Shown here in pieces: positions 10,182 through 16,855 of a stretch of 64,000 nt of DNA (position 1 is its first letter; the number at the start of each line of letters is the position of its first letter). This stretch comes from Promethearchaeota archaeon (GTDB lineage: Archaea > Asgardarchaeota > Lokiarchaeia > Sigyniarchaeales > SOKP01). The stretch covers positions 329,392 to 393,391 of the forward strand of contig JAUWGH010000004.1 of NCBI GenBank assembly GCA_030606485.1, written 5' to 3'. A model generated the notes under the pieces. That model did not search any database and was not told the DNA's origin. It worked only from the letters and a program-made list of their open reading frames with translations. Made by a program: the position numbers and the translations under genes.

Positions 10182-10652
10182 ATGTTATCAAATAATAAAC
10201 TAAAAAGAGTCCTTAAAAATAACGGTGCCGAAAATATTGCAGAAGAATCAATTAACTTAATTAACGAAATTGTTTCCAAAATTTCGGAAGAAATAACTTT
10301 AATTGCTGTTAAATTAACCCATTTCAAAGGTACAAAAACATTACAGAAGGATGCAATAAAAGTGAGTTTAAAAACCTTTCTGGGAAGAGATCCAAAAAAA
10401 TTGGAAGTCAAAACATTCAATATTTCAAATATTAGAAATATTTTAGCGAAAAGTGGTGCAAAAAGGGTTTCAAAAGAAGCTATTGATTATATGAATAAAG
10501 TAATCACATGGATTGCCGAAGAAATTGCACTAAACGCTGTTATTTTGACACATACAAACCAAAAAAAATTAGTAGAAGAGGACTCAATAAAATTCGGTTC
10601 TCAAAAGTTTCTAGGTAAAGATATAGAACAAAACAATGTGGAGAGTGTTTAA
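10182..10652 (+). CDS. Doublet archaeal histone (two fused histone folds)
   Basis: A 156-residue protein made of two histone folds in tandem. Fold 1 (residues ~5-66) reads LKRVLKNNGAENIAEESINL ... ISEEITLIAVKLTHFKG and TKTLQKDAIK. Fold 2 (~82-142) reads IRNILAKSGAKRVSKEAIDY ... IAEEIALNAVILTH and KKLVEEDSIKF. Both match the HMf pattern 'I.k.aGA.RVs..A...l...i..ia..i...A...a.h...K.v...DI'. Fold 2 keeps the Arg-Val-Ser of loop 1; fold 1 has AENIAEE instead, so the halves have diverged. Fused doublets form an intramolecular dimer in other archaea. It is the first gene of a tight operon; the next gene starts 3 bases after its stop. Being encoded with an SMC-like ATPase suggests a specialised rather than bulk chromatin role. 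Confidence 0.88.
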   Translation: MLSNNKLKRVLKNNGAENIAEESINLINEIVSKISEEITLIAVKLTHFKGTKTLQKDAIKVSLKTFLGRDPKKLEVKTFNISNIRNILAKSGAKRVSKEAIDYMNKVITWIAEEIALNAVILTHTNQKKLVEEDSIKFGSQKFLGKDIEQNNVESV

Positions 10653-10655
10653 AAA

Positions 10656-11477
10656 ATGGAAGATATGTTTATAGCGCATGAAAAAACAATTTGTCATGTA
10701 ATTTGTGAAGCTATGCGAAGTGAAGATTTCGAAATATTAAGGGGAATACAATCCTTTGATTTATCTCCATGGATGGGTCTAAGAGGTGTTGAAGTTATTG
10801 TAACAGTTTTAGTCGATTTAACAATAGCTTCGAATCCTTTTAGATTTAATCTAGATTCCGAAGCAGAAGAGATCTACAATGAATTTGGTATATATGATAT
10901 AATAAGGAAGAAATTTGAATTAGAAACAGAAGGCAAAATTCCTTATTCAATATTAAGATATCTATTAGGCGATTTGAAAAAAAAACAACAAAAATTAAGT
11001 AAATTAGCATCGTTTGGTTTAGTTAATATTGAGCCAGCTGATCAACCAATAGGTGATAACAGTTTAATATCCCTTACAGAAATTTGGGAATCACTATTAG
11101 AAATGATAATTAATGATGAATTAGAGTTAAAATTATTTGTTAGCTCTTTAGGAAAAATGCTTGCGATAGGTGTAGGAGAGAAAGGGATAAGATTCATAAA
11201 ACCAATTATTATAGCAATAAATCGAGCAGAAAGCAATGAAAATGAAATATCTCTAGAGGAATTTCTTAATATATATCTTGATATGGGATTACCTTACTAT
11301 TATTTTCCGATTTCAATAAGAACAGATGAGAAAAAGAGCGAAATAATTAGATTAATAGCGTATAAAAATAATGAGAAAGTAATTTTTAACTTACATTCAG
11401 TTAGAGCTTTGCAAATTTGGCGGACAGCTGCACAAAATTATTTAATTGAACAAAGAAGATTAAGAAGTGGTCTGTAA
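10656..11477 (+). CDS. Island protein A1, first of two tandem paralogues (273 aa)
   Basis: A 273-residue protein with no recognised family. It aligns along its whole length with the next gene. Shared landmarks in order: LRGIQSFDLS near residue 30, a G-[KE]-IP motif near 105 followed by a helical segment that looks like a winged helix (LGDLKKKQQKLSKLASFGLV), a helical block around SSLGKMLAIGV, and a C-terminal segment ending VIFNLHSVRALQIW. The alpha-helical character, with a possible winged-helix centre, suggests a DNA- or protein-binding adaptor. The start ATG lies 3 bases after the histone stop and its own stop is immediately followed by the next ATG, so translation is probably coupled. Confidence 0.75.
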   Translation: MEDMFIAHEKTICHVICEAMRSEDFEILRGIQSFDLSPWMGLRGVEVIVTVLVDLTIASNPFRFNLDSEAEEIYNEFGIYDIIRKKFELETEGKIPYSILRYLLGDLKKKQQKLSKLASFGLVNIEPADQPIGDNSLISLTEIWESLLEMIINDELELKLFVSSLGKMLAIGVGEKGIRFIKPIIIAINRAESNENEISLEEFLNIYLDMGLPYYYFPISIRTDEKKSEIIRLIAYKNNEKVIFNLHSVRALQIWRTAAQNYLIEQRRLRSGL

Positions 11478-12299
11478 ATGGTAATTGAAGGAATAGAGTA
11501 TAAATATTTGATTGAATCATTTGGAGATCTCATCTATGATGGATTAAACAGTAGTAATGATCGTCTTTTAAGAGGAATCCAAACCTTTGATGTATCAACT
11601 TTTTCACACCTTGAAGGAATTGAATCGGTTTTGTCTGTTATGTTTGCATTAACTGTTGATGGGAAAATTGAAGCGGATGATCTTGAAAGAAGGTTAAAAG
11701 ATGATAAAGATTATTACGAAAAAACAGGAACATTAGAAAAAATGAAAGAACGATTGAAGAGAAAGAAAAATGGAGAAATTCCTTTCTTTTTTATCAAAAA
11801 TGCATGTAGTGGATTGAAAAGTGTAGTCAAAAATTTATTTTTACTTAAAGAGCATGGCTACATTGAAATAATTGGGAAAGACATTGATAATTCTTTTCTT
11901 AAATTAACATCTAAATGGGAAAAATTTATTGAAGATACAATAAAACGCGGTTATGAAGCAGAGATATATGGCAGTTCTATTAGTAGAATGATAGCATCAG
12001 GCATATTGCAAAAAGGGTTTAGGTTAATATTTCCGATTGCTTCTGCATTAATGATTGCCGAAAAATCTAAGGGAGAATTGAAATTAGAGAAATTCAAGCA
12101 ATTATTTGAAGATAGTGAGTTAAAATACCGACATTTTACGAATGTAATAGAAAGAGATCAAAAAAAGCCCAAAGATATACAGTTAATACATCATTTAGGT
12201 GATAAAAAAGTGATTTTTAATACTGCTTCGATATACGCTATAAAACAATGGATAAACTTAGCAGAAAAATTAAAATTAAAAATAGGACGAACTATATAG
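11478..12299 (+). CDS. Island protein A2, second tandem paralogue (273 aa)
   Basis: It has exactly the same length as the preceding protein and matching landmarks: LRGIQTFDVS near residue 32, GEIPFFFIKNA near 100, a helical LKSVVKNLFLLKEHGYIEII that resembles a winged-helix unit, SSISRMIASGILQKGFRLIF, and a C-terminal VIFNTASIYAIKQW. Overall identity looks low but colinear, so this is an old duplication. Its ATG follows directly on the stop of its paralogue with no spacer. The two may form a heterodimer; that is inference from gene order. No enzyme motif is visible. Confidence 0.75.
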   Translation: MVIEGIEYKYLIESFGDLIYDGLNSSNDRLLRGIQTFDVSTFSHLEGIESVLSVMFALTVDGKIEADDLERRLKDDKDYYEKTGTLEKMKERLKRKKNGEIPFFFIKNACSGLKSVVKNLFLLKEHGYIEIIGKDIDNSFLKLTSKWEKFIEDTIKRGYEAEIYGSSISRMIASGILQKGFRLIFPIASALMIAEKSKGELKLEKFKQLFEDSELKYRHFTNVIERDQKKPKDIQLIHHLGDKKVIFNTASIYAIKQWINLAEKLKLKIGRTI

Positions 12300-12315
12300 A
12301 GAGGATTATGATTTA

Positions 12316-13035
12316 ATGTCAAGGCATACTGAAGAAACCTTTAAAATTTTTGCACCTAATGAGATAAATAAGGGTAGAAATGATGTCATTGGTGAAGAAT
12401 ATCAAAAAATATTAGAAGATGTTAGAAAGATAATACGGTTTCAGCAGAAATACCATATAGAAGATGGAATTCCTGGGTTTCTTTTCCATGGTGATGTTGG
12501 ATTAGGGAAAACTCTAATTGGAAAAATAATAGCTAAAGAACTTAATAGTCATATGATTTTTATTGATGGTACGGATATTGCTCGTTCATTATATGGACAG
12601 TCAGAACAACAAATTTCCATACTTTTTCAAAAAGCAGGCCAATTTAGACATTCTATTATCCTAATTGATGATTGTGAATCAATTTTTCCAAAAAGAGATT
12701 GGATTAAAGGTGAATCTTGGCATCTCGCTCAGAACAATGTGTTTTTTCATCGATTAGACGAATTGGATACTTCTAAAATATCAGTAATTTTAACCACTAA
12801 TAGATATGACTTAATAGATAAAGCAATTAAAGATAGATTGCATAATATAGAATTTCCTTTACCTAGTAAGGAAACTCTAATCGAAATCGCAAAAAAAATG
12901 TGTTTAAAATTAAATTTAGAATTTGACGATATTAGATCAAAAATTGAGTTTGAAAATATTAAATCTATGCGGACATTAGAGAAAACTGTTCTATCGCTTT
13001 ATATAGATAAAATTCTTAAGAGTGAAAGTATTTAA
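12316..13035 (+). CDS. Single-domain AAA+ ATPase
   Basis: A 239-residue protein consisting of little more than one AAA+ module. Walker A is GDVGLGKT (residues ~56-63). The Walker B strand is IILIDDCES, where the catalytic Glu of the usual DE pair is Asp. Sensor 1 is VILTTNRYD, and an arginine-finger-like segment is DRLHNIEFPLP. The layout resembles Cdc48/proteasome/FtsH-type AAA modules, with a short C-terminal helical lid and no N-terminal substrate domain. ATP-driven remodelling of a partner is the family role. It is the fourth gene of the histone operon, 16 bases after the paralogue pair. The Asp in Walker B may slow hydrolysis, but the protein otherwise looks intact. Confidence 0.85.
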   Translation: MSRHTEETFKIFAPNEINKGRNDVIGEEYQKILEDVRKIIRFQQKYHIEDGIPGFLFHGDVGLGKTLIGKIIAKELNSHMIFIDGTDIARSLYGQSEQQISILFQKAGQFRHSIILIDDCESIFPKRDWIKGESWHLAQNNVFFHRLDELDTSKISVILTTNRYDLIDKAIKDRLHNIEFPLPSKETLIEIAKKMCLKLNLEFDDIRSKIEFENIKSMRTLEKTVLSLYIDKILKSESI

Positions 13036-13048
13036 AAAAGATATAAAA

Positions 13049-13077
13049 AATAGTCCCGACGCAGCGTCGGGACTATT
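13049..13077. repeat. Perfect GC-rich inverted repeat inside the operon
   Basis: Two 14-base arms (left arm AATAGTCCCGACGC, 13049-13062; right arm 13064-13077) are exactly complementary around a single centre base at 13063. The core is far richer in G+C than the surrounding DNA. It occupies most of the 56-base gap between the AAA+ gene and the next small gene, ending just before that gene's ribosome binding site. No T-run follows, so it does not look like an intrinsic terminator. It may be an RNA hairpin tuning expression of the downstream half of the operon, or a palindromic protein site. Confidence 0.8.
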
Positions 13078-13091
13078 GAAAGGTGAAAAAA

Positions 13092-13442
13092 ATGACATTT
13101 ATATTAGTTCATTGTATGGAAAACAGCGTCCAAAAGATGATATGGGATTGGAAAAAAGGACGACACAGAAAAAATTTGCAATCCTATTTTATTGAAAAGC
13201 TTGACGCGAGAACTTTCCTGATGGAAGCAAATGGAGAATTATTAACTTTATTATGGTCCTTAAAAAAAAGATTTAATAATAAATTAGATATATTTATTAC
13301 AGAACCAATTTATGAAAGAGATTTGCCAAAAACTGTAAAAGAGGTTGTAAAATGTCTAGAAGAAAAACCAACAATGAGAAAAGAACTCGAGAAAGTAAAA
13401 AATTTGAAAATAAGATGCTCAGTGAATTTGAGCATGGAGTAA
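13092..13442 (+). CDS. Small island protein B1 (116 aa)
   Basis: The chosen start is the ATG at 13092. A Shine-Dalgarno-like AAAGGTG lies just ahead at 13079-13085, and the in-frame GTG at 13083 falls inside that site. The product (MTFILVHCMENSVQKMIW...) has a mixed N-terminal half and a helical, charged C-terminal half (VKEVVKCLEEKPTMRKELEK). No family was recognised. Its last 91 bases overlap the next gene in another frame. It lies between the AAA+ ATPase and the SMC-like ATPase, so it may be a small subunit of either. Confidence 0.6.
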   Translation: MTFILVHCMENSVQKMIWDWKKGRHRKNLQSYFIEKLDARTFLMEANGELLTLLWSLKKRFNNKLDIFITEPIYERDLPKTVKEVVKCLEEKPTMRKELEKVKNLKIRCSVNLSME

Positions 13443-13549
13443 AAGAATTAATAGATAAACACCAAATATTTAAAAAGAATCTATCAAAAAAAGTTGAGGA
13501 TGAATTAGAAAAATTAATTAATAATATTGTGGCGATTTATTATGAGTAG
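13352..13549 (+). CDS. Small island protein B2 (65 aa), overlapping gene
   Basis: A 65-residue, strongly charged helical protein (MSRRKTNNEKRTRESKKFEN..., then SKKVEDELEKLINNIV). It starts inside the preceding gene (91-base overlap, different frame), preceded by AGAGGTTGT as a possible ribosome binding site. Its final codons overlap the start of the SMC-like gene by 8 bases. The product could be a coiled-coil partner of the SMC-like ATPase, or the downstream half of a frameshifted product. No family was recognised. Confidence 0.5.
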   Translation: MSRRKTNNEKRTRESKKFENKMLSEFEHGVKELIDKHQIFKKNLSKKVEDELEKLINNIVAIYYE

Positions 13550-15398
13550 TAATATTATGAGAGTAAATTTTGAAAATGTTGGAGTCTTTAGAGGTCCACA
13601 TTCATTTGATTTTGAAAAAGGTTTAAATCTTCTAAGAGCTCCTAACGCAAAAGGAAAAACTAGTTTCACAAGGGGCCTGGAATTATTTTTAATTCCTTCT
13701 TCAGAATTAAAAGGGAAGGGCTATTACATGAACCTTTTCGCAACGGCTCCGGATGAAAAGCTTGAGGTAGAATTAACTATTAGTAATCAATCATGGATAC
13801 GTAGATTTAGAAGACCTCAAAATAGTAGAAATTTGCTAGGAGTTTCGGAAGAGCCATTCGGATTAAGAGGAATTAATTTGTCTCAAGTATGTTTTGCAAC
13901 TCCAGAAAACAAGTTAATGAATTCAATTCTATACGGTAAATCAATAAGAGGATACATGGAAGATATTTCAGGTAGTAATTCTTATGAGGTTATTATTAAA
14001 TCTCTAGTAAATTTTCAACGAAATTATAATCGACAATACCAAAAATACAAAGATGATTTAATACGATTGGATGAAACAAAAAGATCTTTAAAGAATGATT
14101 TTGAGGAAAAAGAAAAATATAGAAAAGAACTAAAACAACTTCCTGAGGTTGATGAAGAACAATTCTTAGAAAGTAAGGAAATTCGAGATCAATATTTCGC
14201 TAAAAAAAGCAAAAAGGAACAATTAGATAAAATAATTAGAGAGGAAAAAGGGCAACTTGAGAGCCTTGATGAACAGATTAAGGACTTAAAAATTGATATT
14301 AAAAGACAAACAGAATTAATCTCTGAAATTGAAGAGGACCATCCAAAAATCACACAAAAAATCGAAGATTTAAAAGATTTAATGGATAATCAGAATAAAT
14401 CAAAGAAAGAAATTCAACAGGAATTATCAAAAATTGATGATCAATTAAAATCAATAAATGATAACTGGGTTAAAAGAAAAAAATACGGAGAAGAGAAATG
14501 TTATGCTTGTGGTAAGCCATTAACTCTAAAAGAACTTCAAGATTTTGAAAAAAGTCTAGAAAATACTAAAAAAGATTATTCACAAGAATTAAAAAAAACA
14601 AAGAGACAAATTGAGGATTTAAAAGATGAAATCAACGAATTGCAAATTCAAGAGAGAGAATTGAGCATTCAACGAACTAATTTAGCTAAGAATGAAAAAA
14701 GTTTAGCGAGAAGAGAATTAGAACGTGATAAAATTAATAAAGATCTTGACTCTGATTTACTAGAACAGAAATCGCATCAGAAAGAAATCGATAAATTATT
14801 AGAAAATGTTAGTGAGGAAATTATTGAAATTAAAAAAAAAAGAGAGAAACTTGAAGATAGAATCCAAATTATTGAATCTAAAATAAAAGTCACACAAAAA
14901 AGAGTTAAAGAATTGGAAAAAGAAACAAAAGGCGCTGAAGTACTTACAAATAAGATTGAATTTATTGATGAGAGTATTTCTTATTTAAAGAAAAGGAAGG
15001 AGCAAATCACTGAGAAAGCAGCAGAAAAATTTAACGATAAAATCAACGAAATATATAATCAACTTGGTTTTACTGATTTTAAAGAAATTGGAATTAAAGA
15101 AGACTATAATATTTACATCTCTAGAGAAAAAGATGGTAAAATTTTATCAGATTGGCCATTGGAGGCATTATCTACTTCTGAGCGATATACAATTGGTGTT
15201 GTTCTATTAATTGCGGCTAAAGAAGAATATTTACCAGAATTTCCTTTATTCGTAATTGATGAAATTATTACGAGTTATGACCAAGATCGTATGCAAAAAT
15301 TAATAGAATATGTAGCGAATGTATCTGATTATGTTATAATCACTCAATTAGCTCCTGAAAGTTCTATAGATGAATTAACAGTAGAACATATTTCATAA
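13542..15398 (+). CDS. Compact SMC/Rad50-like ATPase with zinc hook
   Basis: A protein of ~618 residues. The N-terminal ABC half-head carries Walker A APNAKGKTS (residues ~33-41). Long coiled-coil arms (~170-480) surround a central CYACGKPL (C-x-x-C) at about residue 320, almost exactly mid-length, as in the Rad50 zinc hook. The C-terminal half-head has a signature-like LSTSERYTIGV and Walker B LFVIDEI followed by TSYD. It is far shorter than Rad50 or true SMC and resembles the archaea-specific SMC-related proteins; that link is from memory and not tested. Such ATPases dimerise by their heads and hooks to hold or process DNA. The ATG at 13542 overlaps the previous stop by 8 bases; a TTG at 13527 and an ATG at 13557 are alternatives. 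No Mre11-like nuclease gene is adjacent. Confidence 0.85.
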   Translation: MSSNIMRVNFENVGVFRGPHSFDFEKGLNLLRAPNAKGKTSFTRGLELFLIPSSELKGKGYYMNLFATAPDEKLEVELTISNQSWIRRFRRPQNSRNLLGVSEEPFGLRGINLSQVCFATPENKLMNSILYGKSIRGYMEDISGSNSYEVIIKSLVNFQRNYNRQYQKYKDDLIRLDETKRSLKNDFEEKEKYRKELKQLPEVDEEQFLESKEIRDQYFAKKSKKEQLDKIIREEKGQLESLDEQIKDLKIDIKRQTELISEIEEDHPKITQKIEDLKDLMDNQNKSKKEIQQELSKIDDQLKSINDNWVKRKKYGEEKCYACGKPLTLKELQDFEKSLENTKKDYSQELKKTKRQIEDLKDEINELQIQERELSIQRTNLAKNEKSLARRELERDKINKDLDSDLLEQKSHQKEIDKLLENVSEEIIEIKKKREKLEDRIQIIESKIKVTQKRVKELEKETKGAEVLTNKIEFIDESISYLKKRKEQITEKAAEKFNDKINEIYNQLGFTDFKEIGIKEDYNIYISREKDGKILSDWPLEALSTSERYTIGVVLLIAAKEEYLPEFPLFVIDEIITSYDQDRMQKLIEYVANVSDYVIITQLAPESSIDELTVEHIS

Positions 15399-15418
15399 TG
15401 TTTTGGAGGTTTTAATTC

Positions 15419-15580
15419 ATGTCTCAAAATATTAGTGTATCTAAAGTTGTTAAACTTGGTAATAGTTTGGCTATGGTTCTTCCGAAAGAGATGTGTGAAG
15501 AATTAAATATTAAAAAGGGAACTTATCTCGGTATTCAATTAGTAGGAGAGAATATAATAATTAAAAAGGTTTTGAAATAA
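15419..15580 (+). CDS. AbrB/MazE-type transcription regulator (53 aa)
   Basis: A small protein with the swapped-hairpin AbrB pattern: SVSKVVKLGNSLAMVLPKEM, then ELNIKKGTYLGIQLVGENII and a basic end. 'GNS.a..LPk......~.kGd' is typical of SpoVT/AbrB and MazE-like DNA-binding domains. A strong GGAGG lies about nine bases ahead of the ATG. It follows the SMC-like gene by 20 bases, so it is probably co-transcribed and may autoregulate the operon. A MazF-like toxin is not seen next door, which argues against a classical toxin-antitoxin pair, although the following gene is unknown. Confidence 0.8.
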   Translation: MSQNISVSKVVKLGNSLAMVLPKEMCEELNIKKGTYLGIQLVGENIIIKKVLK

Positions 15581-15613
15581 ATTAGTTGGTGTAAATAGAA
15601 GGAAAATTTAAAA

Positions 15614-16306
15614 TTGTGGGTTTGTTTATTGACTTTATTTAAAGATATACTACCAAATGATAATGTGTTTATATGGCTTGGTTCTTTTGATAATACACAA
15701 GTGAATAATGTTTTAGTTTTAGCGGGAGGCGAAGTATTAATTTTAAAAACAATCAGAAGATTTGATTTAAATCAAGAGCAAATTCGTAAAGATCTTTTAG
15801 AAATGTCTATAAAAGAATTCATAGATGCTTATGATTTGATTGAATTTGAATTAATAATAAATGATTTTGAAGGAGAGTTAAATAATAACAAAGAAGATTA
15901 TGAAAATAAAGTAATTGAAATTATAGAAGATATAAAGGAAGGAGTTATAAATAAAAAATATCCTCCTTATATGGCAGGATTTAATGAATATTACATAATA
16001 GAATTTAAAAATATGATAAATAAATATCTGCATAAATTATCTAATTTATCAAATTCTAAAGATGCAATTAATCATCTCGAGGATGTAATAGATGAATGTG
16101 AAGAAAGAATTCAAAAAATTAAGAAGGAACATTTGAAAAAAGAGGTTTCTATGTTAGAAAAAATAAAAAAAATAAGTAAATCCCCAGGATTTGATGAATT
16201 ACACAAAATTCAAAAAGAAATTGACGAGGAAGCAAATAATCTTAGGAATAAAATTCGTAGAGCGACAAAGAAGTTTGAGGAACTTAAAAAGCTATTTAGT
16301 AAATAA
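15614..16306 (+). CDS. Coiled-coil island protein (230 aa)
   Basis: The last gene of the operon, 33 bases after the AbrB-like gene. Residues ~1-60 form a mixed alpha/beta segment (NDNVFIWLGSFDNTQVNNVL, VLAGGEVLILKT). The remainder is helical and charged, with a long predicted coiled coil from ~145 to 230 (DECEERIQKIKKEHLKKEVS and onward). No family is recognised. The start is uncertain: TTG 15614 gives the longest product and has AGAAGGA about ten bases upstream. A role as an accessory or kleisin-like partner to the SMC-like ATPase is possible but unsupported by motif. Confidence 0.6.
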   Translation: MWVCLLTLFKDILPNDNVFIWLGSFDNTQVNNVLVLAGGEVLILKTIRRFDLNQEQIRKDLLEMSIKEFIDAYDLIEFELIINDFEGELNNNKEDYENKVIEIIEDIKEGVINKKYPPYMAGFNEYYIIEFKNMINKYLHKLSNLSNSKDAINHLEDVIDECEERIQKIKKEHLKKEVSMLEKIKKISKSPGFDELHKIQKEIDEEANNLRNKIRRATKKFEELKKLFSK

Positions 16307-16438
16307 TTTCTTCTTATAATTTCTAAATAAAGGTAAGAAATTCAATAAGAAATCAAAAGAATTTTAGAAAATTAATATTAATAACTATTAAGGAACTCAG
16401 AATATTTTTAGAAATTATTAAAAATTCTTTATATGACT

Positions 16439-16519
16439 GTTCAAGATTGGTTTGAAAAGGGATGAAAATATTTTGAAGAAAGAAATTTTGAAAAAATAAT
16501 GAATATACTTTTAAATTAA
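16439..16519 (+). pseudogene. Short remnant of a TPR-protein gene
   Basis: One frame reads VQDWFEKG, a TGA, then KYFEERNFEKIMN, which resembles the first helix pair of a tetratricopeptide repeat (W..KG...FEE.NFEKA). There is no start, and one internal stop. It appears to be a decayed scrap of a TPR gene. The segment is short, so chance resemblance remains possible. Confidence 0.35.
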
Positions 16520-16527
16520 ATCTTAAT

Positions 16528-16695
16528 TTAACTCTTCTTTTTTCTCTTATTAAAAAATACTTCAAGGGTTTTTAACGATTCTGGAGGAGTATAGAGATAG
16601 GTATTAGGGTATAAATCTTCAAATGTTAATTCCGTTGGTAAAATTTCTTTTCTCTTATTATTTAGTTCGTTTTTTTCAACTTTTTTTGTTTCCAT
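16528..16695 (-). CDS. Small protein convergent to the island operon (55 aa)
   Basis: An open frame from ATG 16695 to TAA 16528. The product begins METKKVEKNELNNKRKEILP and continues TELTFEDLYPNTYLYTPPES, ending in a basic tail (FFNKRKKKS). The central Pro/Tyr-rich segment does not look random and the basic tail suggests nucleic-acid binding, but no family is recognised. Upstream lies TATA-like DNA, including a copy of the AATATATATT word at 16712 that also occurs three times in the histone leader. Confidence 0.45.
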   Translation of the reverse strand: METKKVEKNELNNKRKEILPTELTFEDLYPNTYLYTPPESLKTLEVFFNKRKKKS

Positions 16696-16855
16696 ATATA
16701 TCACATATTTAAATATATATTTCTTATATTAAAAAAATAGGACTTAATATAATTAATAATTTATTTATTGATGAATTGTTCAAATAATTCTATTTAATAA
16801 AAAAATCCTAGTTTGATATAAGAATTTCTTTCATTTTAAATCAAAATATTATTAA

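Noticed and set aside
13049-13077. Intrinsic terminator
   Set aside because: The hairpin is not followed by a T-run and the downstream gene has a ribosome binding site immediately after it, so continued transcription is more likely.
13542-15398. Genuine Rad50 of an Mre11-Rad50 complex
   Set aside because: The protein is much too short, the Walker A is atypical (APNAKGKTS) and no Mre11, HerA or NurA gene is adjacent.
15419-16306. Classical MazEF-type toxin-antitoxin pair
   Set aside because: The first protein fits an AbrB/MazE fold, but the next protein is a long coiled-coil protein without toxin motifs.
16353-16565. 70-residue minus-strand frame
   Set aside because: It overlaps the more protein-like 55-residue frame (16528-16695) and reads as low-complexity Phe/Ile/Asn translation of AT-rich DNA.
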